Shown: positions 16,024-24,555, numbered from the stretch's first letter. The stretch: DNA of 26,246 bases from JBGRQB01 sp041725875 (GCA_041725875.1 JBGRQB010000040.1:1-26246), one strand, 5' to 3'. Numbers and translations: made by a program. Notes: generated by a model not told the origin, from the sequence alone.

Positions 16024-16449
16024 ATGAAAACATTAATACTGATAATTTATTGCTGCTCTGCTTTCATTTTTATGCAGGATGAATTAAAAGGTGATATCCA
16101 GATAAAAGTTACAGATCTCCCTTCTTCCAAAGGAAAAGTCATGCTGGCAGTTTACAATTCCAAAGAAAATTTTGAGCAGACCGGCATCTTTTATAAAAAC
16201 GCCGAACTCGAAATAGTTAAGAGAACAGCTTCTTTTACATTTAAAGACCTGCCCTATGGTGAATACGCAATAAAACTTTATCACGATGAAAATAGCAACA
16301 GATTGCTTGACACCGGACTTTTCGGAATTCCTACCGAGGGATATGCGTTTTCAAATAACGCAAGCGGGTTTATGGGTCCGGCAACCTACAATGCTTCAAA
16401 ATTCAAACTTGATAAAAAAAGAGTAACACAAACATCATCTGTTAAATAG
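16024..16449 (+). CDS. DUF2141 family exported protein
   Basis: 141 aa. The hydrophobic N-terminus (MKTLILIIYCCSAFIFMQ) is a probable signal peptide; the Cys pair is not in a lipobox, so a lipoprotein is not supported. The body carries the DUF2141 blocks: SSKGKVMLAVYNSKENF, FTFKDLPYGEYAIKLYHDENSNRLLDTGLFGIPTEGYAFSNNA split across residues 75-115, and GFMGPATYNASKF. The fold is expected to be an Ig/transthyretin-like beta-sandwich in the periplasm; function is unknown. GGAG lies seven bases before the ATG. First gene of a three-gene run, nine bases before the TPR-like gene, and preceded by palindrome copy 2. Confidence 0.88.
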   Translation: MKTLILIIYCCSAFIFMQDELKGDIQIKVTDLPSSKGKVMLAVYNSKENFEQTGIFYKNAELEIVKRTASFTFKDLPYGEYAIKLYHDENSNRLLDTGLFGIPTEGYAFSNNASGFMGPATYNASKFKLDKKRVTQTSSVK

Positions 16450-16458
16450 GAGAACATT

Positions 16459-17235
16459 ATGAAGACTTTATCAAAAATCTATATACTTTTAATTTGTTCT
16501 GTTGTAATCAATTTTGCCAATCAGGAAAACGAACAAATTGCAAATGCGAAAAACTTAATTAAATCGGGAATACTTCAATGGCAGGAAGTAAAATTTCATC
16601 AGGCAGCTGCGCTTTGTGAAAGAGTTTTTCAGGAGAATGAAAATCCTTATGCAAAATATTATCAAACCCGCTCGCAGTCAATGATTCTGCAAATGGCAAT
16701 GGTTTCAAGAGATGAAGAAAAATTTAACAACTTCTTTGAGACCGCAGTTGAAAATGCAAAATCACTTCTTGATAACAAAGATTTACAAAGTGAAGCAGAG
16801 GTTCTTCTTGCACATATTTATATGTCAAAACTTTCAATAACACCAAACGATGCTCCGGTTCTTTCAGGAAAAATTCACAGTCATCTTGATAAAGCACTTG
16901 AAATAAACACCGAAAATCCGCGCGCGCTAATTATTAAAGCAACAATGCTTTTTTACACTCCAAAAATGTTTGGCGGCGATCCGCAGAAAGCAATCAACCT
17001 TTTTGAAAAAGCAAAACTGCTTCTTGCAAAACCGGTTCAAAATAAAATTTCTCCAAATTGGGGATATTGTGACTTAATGGCAACATTGGCAACTGCTTAC
17101 CTTTCTTCCGGCGAACTTGAAAAAGCAAAAAAAGTTTGTGAAGAGACTATGATAAAAGAACCGGAGTTTGGCAGAGTTAAGTTCAGTATTCTTCCTGCAA
17201 TAGAAAAAAAGATGAAAGAGAGCGAAACAAAATGA
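16459..17235 (+). CDS. Exported TPR-like helical repeat protein
   Basis: 258 aa. Signal peptide at residues 1-20 (IYILLICSVVINFANQ), then alpha-helical repeats. The clearest TPR-like units are HLDKALEINTENPRALIIKATMLF (about 142-165), QKAINLFEKAKLLL (about 176-189) and ATLATAYLSSGELEKAKKVCEETM (about 208-231). Such repeats hold protein partners, so a periplasmic scaffold is likely; no enzymatic motif is seen. GGAG lies upstream of ATG 16459. The stop overlaps the TonB receptor start by four bases (ATGA at 17232-17235), indicating translational coupling and a shared role with the receptor. Confidence 0.8.
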   Translation: MKTLSKIYILLICSVVINFANQENEQIANAKNLIKSGILQWQEVKFHQAAALCERVFQENENPYAKYYQTRSQSMILQMAMVSRDEEKFNNFFETAVENAKSLLDNKDLQSEAEVLLAHIYMSKLSITPNDAPVLSGKIHSHLDKALEINTENPRALIIKATMLFYTPKMFGGDPQKAINLFEKAKLLLAKPVQNKISPNWGYCDLMATLATAYLSSGELEKAKKVCEETMIKEPEFGRVKFSILPAIEKKMKESETK

Positions 17236-19436
17236 GAGCTTTATTATTAGTATTAATGTGTTGTTTATTTATGAACGGCACATTTTCAGCGCAACAAAAA
17301 AATATTAGCGGAACCGTAAATGATGATTCAGGAAAACCATTGGCTTATGTAAATGTGTATATTGAAAAATCGACCGACGGGGGGATGACCGATGACAAGG
17401 GAAATTTTAATTTCCGTACAACACAAAAAGGAGTTATTACATTAACAGCTTCAATGGTTGGATATAAAAAATTTTCAACTCAAATAGATTTGAGTAAAAG
17501 AAATAATTTTTCTGTGACAGTTACTCTTCAAAAAAAATCTATTCAGATGAAAACAGCAATAGTTACCGGAAGTGCTTATTCTTCTGAAAAAGGGAAAGGA
17601 TTAGTTGTGAGTCCGATTGACGTATACACAACTCCCGGAGGAGCCGCAGATATTTTTCAATCGCTGAAAACCTTGCCGGGTCTTACTCAGGTCAGTGAAA
17701 GTGCACAGCTCTACGTTCGCGGCGGAAATCCTGTTGAAACAGTAACAATGGTAGATGGTGCTTCAATTCATCATCCGTTTACTTATGAATCAAACAACGG
17801 TGGATTATTTTCAAATCTTAATACCGGAACATTCAAAAAAATGTTTTTTTCCAGTGGCGGTTTTTCATCCAAGTATGGCAATATCCTTTCAGGAGTTCTT
17901 GATATAGAAACCAAAGATGTTCCTATGACCAGAAATAATTCCGTCTCCGTTTCTCTTGCATCTTCAGGACTTTCTATGCAAATGCCTATTATAGATGAAA
18001 AATTCGGATTTCATCTATATGCCCAGAAAAGTTATACCAGACCATTAATGGCATTAAATGGCGGACTGGATGATTTTACAAGCACTCCAACCTCGGAAAA
18101 CATTACCTCTTCACTTGTTTTTAAATATTCAAAAACAGGAACCTTAAAACTGATGGGAAATTTTGCTTTTGATACGCAGGGAGTTAATGTTGACCGTGCA
18201 GAATTTAACGGAGTTTTTAATGGCAAAACAAATAATAGTTTTCTGAATCTGCGTCACACAGAAATTCCTTTTGAAAACACAATTATAAAAAACAGTTTGT
18301 CGTATACTCAGTTTACAAATGACAGAAAATTTGCCGTGCTCGATCTTGAAACAACCGACAGAACATTTAAACTTCGCAGTGATATTGAATATCAGCATTC
18401 ATCCACTTTTAAAGTTCTGGCAGGTTTTGAAATGTCGAATCGTGAAATAAAATACCTCGGAATAATTCCGGCAGAAGATTATGATATCAGTCCCGATGCA
18501 AAATCGGAAGTGATAAATTCCGGTTACGATTTTTATCATTACGGCGGATATTTTGAAATAGAAAAAGTTAATCTGTTTGGTATAAAAAACTTCTTTGGCA
18601 TTGCTGGTGTGCGTTCCGATTTTTTCCCCGATTTTGAAAAATCCTGGGCAGACCCGAGGGTGAGTCTGGGCTACAAAATAAATAAAAAATCTACCATCCG
18701 ATTCGGGAGCGGAATTTTTCGCCAGCTTCCCGATCCGATTTTGTTAAGAACGCATGACGGGAATCCCGATCTGAAACCAATGGAAGCAATTCATTTTATT
18801 TTATCGTACGATTACAATTTTGAATCAGATCATTCATTGCGAATTGAAGTCTATAATAAAAACTACAATTTCCTTCCTCTTGAGGATGATATTAAAAATT
18901 ATTTAAGCAGCGGAAGAGGTTATGCCCGCGGTATAGATTTTATCTTTAAAGGTGATTTACCATTTGGTATCGACGGATGGATCTCTTACGGATTTATCGA
19001 TACAAAACGCCAGTGGATGGATTTTGAAGAGATGGCAAGAAGTACTTATGATATTACTCACAATTTTTCACTTGTGTTGAAATACAGATTATCCACTGAA
19101 ACGGAAATTGGCATAAACTACAAAATGGCAACCGGGAAACCGTTTACACCTGTTATCGACAACAAATATATTTCGGAATATAAAGTTTATGAACCGATTT
19201 ACGGCAAAAAAAATTCTGACAGCTTTCCGGTTTATAAGCGACTCGATTTCCGGTTTTCTTACTATTTTAGTCTGTTTAACGATAAATTTTCAATTATCTA
19301 TCTTGAAGCACTTAATATTCTTAACATTAAAAATATTTTAAATTACACCTATAATGAAACTTACACTTCGAGAAAAAAAGTGGAAAGCTACTTTGGAAGA
19401 AGAACTCTTGTTTTGGGAGCGACTGTAAATTTTTAA
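17232..19436 (+). CDS. TonB-dependent outer-membrane receptor with N-terminal carboxypeptidase-regulatory domain
   Basis: 734 aa. Signal peptide to about residue 20; carboxypeptidase-D regulatory-like domain about 24-105 (ISGTVNDDSGKPLAYVNVYI, DDKGNFNF); plug about 110-235 (IFQSLKTLPGLTQVSESAQLYVRGG, TVTMVDGASIHHPF, SSGGFSSKYGNILSGVLDIET); then a 22-strand-type barrel ending VLGATVNF with terminal Phe. The order matches Bacteroidota receptors that import a ligand with TonB-ExbBD energy. No SusD-like partner is adjacent, so it is not a classical Sus pair. It overlaps the TPR-like gene by four bases. A weak hairpin lies at the stop. The ligand is unknown; linkage to DUF2141, TPR and the regulator is the only clue. 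Confidence 0.9.
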   Translation: MRALLLVLMCCLFMNGTFSAQQKNISGTVNDDSGKPLAYVNVYIEKSTDGGMTDDKGNFNFRTTQKGVITLTASMVGYKKFSTQIDLSKRNNFSVTVTLQKKSIQMKTAIVTGSAYSSEKGKGLVVSPIDVYTTPGGAADIFQSLKTLPGLTQVSESAQLYVRGGNPVETVTMVDGASIHHPFTYESNNGGLFSNLNTGTFKKMFFSSGGFSSKYGNILSGVLDIETKDVPMTRNNSVSVSLASSGLSMQMPIIDEKFGFHLYAQKSYTRPLMALNGGLDDFTSTPTSENITSSLVFKYSKTGTLKLMGNFAFDTQGVNVDRAEFNGVFNGKTNNSFLNLRHTEIPFENTIIKNSLSYTQFTNDRKFAVLDLETTDRTFKLRSDIEYQHSSTFKVLAGFEMSNREIKYLGIIPAEDYDISPDAKSEVINSGYDFYHYGGYFEIEKVNLFGIKNFFGIAGVRSDFFPDFEKSWADPRVSLGYKINKKSTIRFGSGIFRQLPDPILLRTHDGNPDLKPMEAIHFILSYDYNFESDHSLRIEVYNKNYNFLPLEDDIKNYLSSGRGYARGIDFIFKGDLPFGIDGWISYGFIDTKRQWMDFEEMARSTYDITHNFSLVLKYRLSTETEIGINYKMATGKPFTPVIDNKYISEYKVYEPIYGKKNSDSFPVYKRLDFRFSYYFSLFNDKFSIIYLEALNILNIKNILNYTYNETYTSRKKVESYFGRRTLVLGATVNF

Positions 19437-19445
19437 CAGTCGTTT
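19420..19445 (+). terminator. Possible terminator at the end of the TonB receptor gene
   Basis: Seven-base stem CGACTGT (19420-19426) / ACAGTCG (19436-19442) with a nine-base loop containing the stop codon, then TTTCCTC. The stem is short and the T-tract weak. Confidence 0.4.
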
Positions 19446-19478
19446 CCTCACTTCTTAATTCCTTCCGATTATTCAAAC

Positions 19479-19507
19479 TTGTATTATTTAAATATTATCC
19501 TTATAAT
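19479..19507 (+). promoter_or_regulatory. Candidate promoter for the permease/EIIA gene
   Basis: TTGTAT (19479-19484), a 17-base spacer and TATAAT (19502-19507) form a sigma-70-type pair 38 bases before ATG 19546. In an AT-rich region chance matches occur, so support is moderate. Confidence 0.4.
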
Positions 19508-19545
19508 TTCACCTCATTGGGGATTAAACAAATAACAGAGACATT

Positions 19546-21666
19546 ATGCGGAAAATGAAACAGCAGAAAAAAATGAAAAAAGAGCTAAGACTTTTTGATG
19601 TTTATGCAATAGCCACAGGCACAACTTTAAGTGCCGGTTTTTTCCTGCTGCCCGGTATTGCAGCTTCACAAGCTGGTCCGGCAATTATTCTTGCATACAT
19701 TCTCGCTGCAATTCCCCTTATTCCTGCTACATTAAGTAAAGTGGAACTGGCAACCGCAATGCCTAAAGCAGGCGGAGTTTACTATTTTCTCGATAGAACT
19801 CTTGGTCCGGTTTTCGGAACTATTGGCGGAATAGGAACCTGGATTGCCCTGATTCTTAAAGTCGCTTTTGCTCTTGTAGGGATGGGTGCTTATCTGGAAC
19901 TCTTTTTCCCCTTTTTACCGATTCTTCCTATTTCAATTGCATTTGCTTTAATTTTAGGATTTGTAAATCTTTTCGGAACCAAAAAAAGTGGTCACTTTCA
20001 GATAATTCTTGTCTCAATTCTGATGTTCATTTTGTTCATCTTTATTGGCGGCGGATTACCTGAAATTAATCCTCAAAACTTTAACAACTTCTTCTCTTCC
20101 GGCTTTTCTTCACTTCTGGCAACTACAGGTCTGGTATATGTAAGTTATGTCGGAATCACAAAAGTGATCAGTCTTTCCGAAGAAGTTGTTAATCCCGAAA
20201 AAACCTTACCAAGAGGAATTTTTCTCGGATTGGGAACAGCCTTTTTAATTTACGCTCTTGGTACAATTATAATGGTTGGCGTTATCCCGATGGATGAACT
20301 TGCCGGAAATTTAACTCCGGTTGCAGCGGCGGCTGAAAAATTCTTTGGAAAACCGGGCACTGTTCTGGTTTCATTCGCAGCTATGCTGGCGTTTATTTCC
20401 GTTGCCAACGCAGGTATTATGAGCGCATCAAGATATCCTTTGGCAATGAGCCGCGATCATCTCTTCTCAAGAAAATTTCAAAAACTGGGTAAATTCGGAA
20501 CTCCGTTTTTATCAATACTTACAACGGTTTCCATAATAGTTTTAATTTTAATTGTTTTTGATCCGGCAAAAATTGCAAAACTGGCAAGTGCTTTTCAGCT
20601 TCTCCTTTTTGCAATGATTTGTCTTTCTGTAATTGTAATGCGCGAAAGTAAAATTGCTTCGTACGACCCCGGTTATAAATCGCCGTTTTATCCCTGGACT
20701 CAAATTCTCGGAATCCTCTCCTCAGTGGTTCTTATTGTTGAAATGGGATGGCTTCCTTCTCTTTTCAGTTCTTTACTGATTGTTATTGGTGTTGGCTGGT
20801 ACTGGTATTATGCCAAGGGCAAAATTATGAGAACCGGGGCCATTTATCATGTTTTTGAGCGTTTGGGACAATCACGAAATATGAAACTTGATTCGGAACT
20901 TCGCGAAATTCTAAAAGAAAAAGGCTTGCGAGCCGAAGATCCGTTTGATGAAATAGTTGCTTCAAGTCACGTAATAGATCTTCTCGATAACTTCAAGTTT
21001 GAAGAAGTTGTAAGAGAAGTTGCAGAATATCTTACTAATTTAATTCCATTTGATGAAGTTGAAATTTTTGAATTCTTTATGGAAGGAACCAGAATTGGAG
21101 CCACTCCCGTAACTCACGGAGTTGCACTGCCTCATTTCAGAAGTGATAAAGTTGAACGAACTCAACTTGTTCTGGTAAGATGTACACCCGGTGTTAAAAT
21201 TGTAACTCACGATCCTTTAACTCACGAAGAAGAATCTGAAGAGATTGTACAAGCTCTCTTCTTTTTGGTAAGTCCGGAAAAAGACCCGGCTCAACATCTG
21301 CGTATGCTTGCAAACATTGCGGGCAAAGTTGATGAAAAAGCTTTTCACAAAGAGTTTTTCAGTGCACGCGACGAACAGGAAATTAAAGAAGCACTTATTC
21401 ACGACGAACGTGTTGTGTCTCTCAGAGTTTCACTTTCTTCTGCAACAGCAGTTATGGTTGAACGTGAACTGCGCGAAATAAGACTTCCGCAAGGCTGCCT
21501 GATAACCTGGCTAAGAAGAGGTTCGAGAGTTATTATACCAAAAGGAAATACAATTTTACTTGATGGCGACAGATTAACAATAATTGGCGATAACGAAGCT
21601 TTAGCCGAACTTAACAAAATGTTTGACCTTCAACAAAAGAGGAAAGATGAAAAAGTACATATCTGA
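19546..21666 (+). CDS. APC-superfamily amino-acid permease fused to PTS EIIA-like and TrkA-C domains
   Basis: 706 aa. Residues about 12-430 are an amino acid/polyamine/organocation permease with about 12 helices (TGTTLSAGFFLLPGIAAS, PKAGGVYYFLDRTLGPVFG, SLSEEVVNPEKTLPRG, SASRYPLAMSRD). After a cytoplasmic linker comes a fructose-type EIIA-like domain (about 470-605) with TPVTHGVALPHF, whose His530 aligns with the phosphorylated His of EIIA. A TrkA-C/RCK-C-like domain follows (about 620-692: VSLRVSLSSATAVMV, RLTIIGDNEAL). The cytoplasmic tail thus looks regulatory, linking transport to a phosphorelay and a ligand; this is inferred. Start is uncertain: ATG 19546, 19555 and 19573 are all possible and none has a strong SD sequence. 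The gene overlaps the next by 20 bases. Confidence 0.85.
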   Translation: MRKMKQQKKMKKELRLFDVYAIATGTTLSAGFFLLPGIAASQAGPAIILAYILAAIPLIPATLSKVELATAMPKAGGVYYFLDRTLGPVFGTIGGIGTWIALILKVAFALVGMGAYLELFFPFLPILPISIAFALILGFVNLFGTKKSGHFQIILVSILMFILFIFIGGGLPEINPQNFNNFFSSGFSSLLATTGLVYVSYVGITKVISLSEEVVNPEKTLPRGIFLGLGTAFLIYALGTIIMVGVIPMDELAGNLTPVAAAAEKFFGKPGTVLVSFAAMLAFISVANAGIMSASRYPLAMSRDHLFSRKFQKLGKFGTPFLSILTTVSIIVLILIVFDPAKIAKLASAFQLLLFAMICLSVIVMRESKIASYDPGYKSPFYPWTQILGILSSVVLIVEMGWLPSLFSSLLIVIGVGWYWYYAKGKIMRTGAIYHVFERLGQSRNMKLDSELREILKEKGLRAEDPFDEIVASSHVIDLLDNFKFEEVVREVAEYLTNLIPFDEVEIFEFFMEGTRIGATPVTHGVALPHFRSDKVERTQLVLVRCTPGVKIVTHDPLTHEEESEEIVQALFFLVSPEKDPAQHLRMLANIAGKVDEKAFHKEFFSARDEQEIKEALIHDERVVSLRVSLSSATAVMVERELREIRLPQGCLITWLRRGSRVIIPKGNTILLDGDRLTIIGDNEALAELNKMFDLQQKRKDEKVHI

Positions 21667-22801
21667 TCCGGCAATTAATTTTTTTATCAGTGTTATCGGA
21701 CTCGTAGTTATCTTCAGCGTTTTGATGGAACTGAAACAGATTTTTATTCCGCTTGTAATTGCATACTTTCTCTTTTTTGTATTTGAACCGTTAAACAAAA
21801 TTTTGAGAAATAAAAAACTTCCCGACTGGCTGATCATTCCGGTGGATTTTATTATTATTCTCTCCTTTATCTGGGGAATTTCGGAAGTGATGATCAGACA
21901 ATTCAGTCAGTTCGGAACCCAACTTCCTCTTTACGAGCAAAAACTAAACAGTATAATCAGTTCAACTGCAATTTCGCTCGGACTCACAGATCCGATATTA
22001 ACAAATATGAATATTGGTGAAAACATTGAAGAGATTCTTACAACGCTAAATTTAGATTATGCCGGAATTGCGGGCGGAGTTTTTTCTTCCACGGTTTCGC
22101 TTTTTTCCACTTCTATTTTTGTGCTTTTCTTTTTCATCTTTATTCTGAGCGGAAATGAAAAGATATTTGCTGCAATAAAAAACAGATATGTTCATAAACA
22201 CATTAATTTCCACGCAAAAAAACACCGCAAAAAACTTCGTAAAGAAACTATGGACGAAGATATCAACAAATCGGAACTTCTTTCCAAAGTGCGGGTTGAA
22301 AAAGGCGCGGTGATTGAAAATACATTTAAAAATATTACTGACAGAGTTCAAAATTACATTTTCACCAAATTCCTGATTAGTATTGTAACCGGTATTTTAG
22401 TCGGAATAGTTCTTGCCCTTTTTGGTGTTGATTTTGTGCTCGTATGGGTAGTTTTAACAATTCTGCTTAACTTCATTCCAACAATCGGATCAATTATAGC
22501 AGTTATACTTCCAATGCTTATGACGATAGTTCAATTTGAATCATTTACAACAACAATACTTGTAACAGGAATTATCGGAGCAATTCAAAATCTGGTAGGA
22601 AACATTCTTGAACCCAAAATTATGGGAAATAAACTTGGTTTAAATCCGCTGGTAATTTTGATCTCTTTGATGCTTTGGGGATATGTTTGGGGAATTCCGG
22701 GAATGTTTATCTCAGTTCCGCTTACAGCAATTATTAAAATTATAATATCAAATTCAGAATCTGAAAACCTTCAGTTTATCAGCAATTTGATGGGAAATTA
22801 A
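21647..22801 (+). CDS. AI-2E-family (PerM/UPF0118) transporter
   Basis: 384 aa membrane protein. Helices at the N-terminus (residues about 6-45 and 60-80) are followed by a soluble stretch, then helices around 140-165, and the conserved C-terminal half: VWVVLTILLNFIPTIGSIIAVILP, NLVGNILEPKIMGNKLGLNPLVILISL, GIPGMFISVPL. These match the AI-2E transporter family, whose members export or exchange small solutes or ions (one member does so for AI-2, others act in Na+/H+ exchange). A Lys/His-rich charged stretch (HAKKHRKKLRKETMDED, about 193-209) extends the middle cytoplasmic loop. ATG 21647 has AGAGGAAAG before it and starts inside the preceding gene (20-base overlap), so the pair is translationally coupled. 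Confidence 0.88.
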   Translation: MKKYISDPAINFFISVIGLVVIFSVLMELKQIFIPLVIAYFLFFVFEPLNKILRNKKLPDWLIIPVDFIIILSFIWGISEVMIRQFSQFGTQLPLYEQKLNSIISSTAISLGLTDPILTNMNIGENIEEILTTLNLDYAGIAGGVFSSTVSLFSTSIFVLFFFIFILSGNEKIFAAIKNRYVHKHINFHAKKHRKKLRKETMDEDINKSELLSKVRVEKGAVIENTFKNITDRVQNYIFTKFLISIVTGILVGIVLALFGVDFVLVWVVLTILLNFIPTIGSIIAVILPMLMTIVQFESFTTTILVTGIIGAIQNLVGNILEPKIMGNKLGLNPLVILISLMLWGYVWGIPGMFISVPLTAIIKIIISNSESENLQFISNLMGN

Positions 22802-22811
22802 ACCCTGGCTT

Positions 22812-22842
22812 TTTGAAATTTAGAAATTTGACTTTATATTTG
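22812..22842 (+). promoter_or_regulatory. Bacteroidota-type promoter before the trhO-like gene
   Basis: TTTG (22812-22815), 19-base spacer, TATATTTG (22835-22842): an exact match to the -33/-7 consensus TTTG-N19-21-TAnnTTTG of Bacteroidota primary sigma factor. It lies 44 bases before ATG 22887. Confidence 0.65.
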
Positions 22843-22886
22843 GATATTAAGTCTTATTAAATTATTTTTATCAGAAAGCAGGAACA

Positions 22887-23789
22887 ATGAAATATGTAAT
22901 TGCCACCCTCTACAAATTTGTATAACTGGAAGATTACAACAAAATCCGTAAACCTTTACTCAATTTGATGAAAGAGTTAGATATAAAAGGAACTCTCCTT
23001 TTAGCTGAAGAAGGGATAAACGGAACAATCAGCGGAACAAGATCTTCCATAAACGAACTTCTCACCTGGTTAAAATCAGATTCCAGATTTAAAAATCTTT
23101 CACACAAAGAATCATTTTCCGAAAAACATGCTTTTTACAGAACCAAAGTTAAATTGAAAAAAGAGATTGTAACAATGGGCATAGGAAGTATTGATCCGGT
23201 AACGCAGGCCGGTACTTACGTGAAACCGGAAAACTGGAATGACCTTATAAATGATCCTGACGTAATTCTGGTTGATACCAGAAACGATTATGAAGTTGAA
23301 ATCGGAACCTTTAACGGTGCAATAAATCCCGATATAAAATCGTTTAGAGAATTTCCCGAATGGATTAAAAATAACCTGGATCCAGCAAAAACAAAAAAAG
23401 TTGCAATGTTCTGTACTGGCGGAATCAGATGTGAAAAATCGACTTCCCTTCTTAAAAATTACGGTTTTGAAAATGTTTATCATCTTGAGGGAGGAATTCT
23501 TAAATACTTTGAAGAGGTTGATGAAAATAAATCGGAATGGGATGGCGACTGCTTTGTATTTGATCAGCGGATTGCAGTAAATCATAAACTGGAAAAAAGT
23601 AAATATGACCAATGTTATGCTTGTCGGATGCCGATAACCGAAGAAGATAAAAAATCTGAAAAATATGTGGCCGGAGTCAGTTGCCATAACTGTTTTTCAA
23701 ACACCTCCAGCGAACAGAAAATCAGATTTTCAGAACGATCAAAACAAATTCAGCTTTCAAAAAAGCGGGGAGAGAGGCATATTGGCTGA
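22887..23789 (+). pseudogene. trhO: trhO/UPF0176-type rhodanese tRNA-hydroxylase gene interrupted by a stop at codon 13
   Basis: The frame from ATG 22887 reads MKYVIATLYKFV, then TAA (22923-22925), then LEDYNKIRKPLLNLMKELDIKG split naturally into the family's N-terminal strand and helix, and continues intact to 23789. Downstream all family blocks are kept: LLLAEEGINGTISGT, KEIVTMG, GTYVKPENWNDLI, VDTRNDYEVEIGTFNGAINP, MFCTGGIRCEKS with the rhodanese Cys (codon 176), YHLEGGILKYFEEV, CFVFDQRIAV and a Cys-rich tail (CYACRMP, CHNC). TrhO makes 5-hydroxyuridine at the tRNA wobble base. A single base change (for example AAA, CAA or GAA to TAA) explains the stop. Restart at ATG 22968 would give a protein lacking 27 residues, but no SD sequence is seen there. 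It may be a recent pseudogene, an expressed truncated form, or a sequence error. Confidence 0.8.
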
Positions 23790-23870
23790 TAAAAAAAATA
23801 TAACGGCTGTATTTGAATTTTCTTATATTCATTTACATATATAAACATCTGAAAATATAGGGAGTAGCAA

Positions 23871-24293
23871 ATGCAATTTGATATGAATGATCCGCAAAAT
23901 TTTAATGAAAATCCTATGCAGGATGGAAATCAGAGAAATCCGATGTTAATGATGCTGATTAATCCTCTTTATCAGGGGAAACTTTGGATTAAACTGTTAG
24001 GTATTATGAGCATTATATATGGTGTTATTTCGGCTCTTACAATTTTTGGATTAATCATTGCCTGGTTGCCAATCTGGATTGGAGTAACATTGTTTCAGGC
24101 ATCTACAGCAATTGAAGAAGCTTATCTTACCCAAAATCAGGGTGCATTTCTGAAAGCGCTTAATAAATTGAAAACCTACTTTACAATAACTGGTGTTTTG
24201 GTTTTAATTGGCTTGATTTTGGGCGGACTCGGATTACTTTTTGGAGGAATGGGAATTTTAATGGGTTTAGCCGGAATGAACGGCGGATACTAA
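23871..24293 (+). CDS. Small membrane protein, DUF5362-like
   Basis: 140 aa. A polar Asn/Met-rich head (residues 1-35) precedes a helix pair at about 42-75 (LLGIMSIIYGVISALTIFGL, then AWLPIWIGVTLFQA), a cytoplasmic helix AIEEAYLTQNQGAFLKALNKLK, and a Gly-rich helix at about 105-137. The layout resembles DUF5362-type proteins of Bacteroidota, which have no known function. GGGAG lies seven bases before ATG 23871. It stands alone, 81 bp after the trhO-like gene and with its own terminator. Confidence 0.75.
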   Translation: MQFDMNDPQNFNENPMQDGNQRNPMLMMLINPLYQGKLWIKLLGIMSIIYGVISALTIFGLIIAWLPIWIGVTLFQASTAIEEAYLTQNQGAFLKALNKLKTYFTITGVLVLIGLILGGLGLLFGGMGILMGLAGMNGGY

Positions 24294-24300
24294 AATTTTT

Positions 24301-24325
24301 AATCCCTCTTAACGGAGGGATTTTT
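24301..24325 (+). terminator. Terminator after the DUF5362-like gene
   Basis: Stem AATCCCTC (24301-24308) / GAGGGATT (24315-24322), loop TTAACG, then five T residues (24321-24325). Confidence 0.85.
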
Positions 24326-24326
24326 C

Positions 24327-24555
24327 TTATTCTCATCACAAAATTCCACCTGATTATTTCTCAATTCAAACCATTTTTCAATTATTAATTTAGATCTTCA
24401 TATCTTAATTTGTTCTGGCCTCAGGCTTAGCAGTCATCTCCATAACTTATTTATTTCAAATAATTTATCACTCTATTTTTTAATGATATATAAATTTTAT
24501 TTTCTTATATTTAGGGCAATTGGAAGTAAAAAAGTAAAAATATGGGAAGTGAAAG
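24327..24555. other. AT-rich gene-free stretch before rnpB
   Basis: No coding frame with an SD sequence or family motif was found on either strand. It must hold the rnpB promoter; AT-rich candidates lie between about 24480 and 24520 (for example TTATATTTAG near 24504), but none matches a consensus well enough to call. Confidence 0.5.

Noticed and set aside
19040..19047. AAGTACTT in the TonB receptor gene, and again at 25055-25062 in recJ
   Set aside because: Only the eight-base core, inside coding sequence and not near a promoter, so not counted as operator copies.
22923..22925. Reassignment of TAA as a sense codon
   Set aside because: TAA ends many intact genes in this window, so a general recoding does not fit.
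23112..23687. 191-codon open frame on the minus strand opposite the trhO-like gene
   Set aside because: Phe/Ile-rich low-complexity composition typical of an antisense shadow, no SD sequence or family motif, and the plus strand carries clear conserved motifs.
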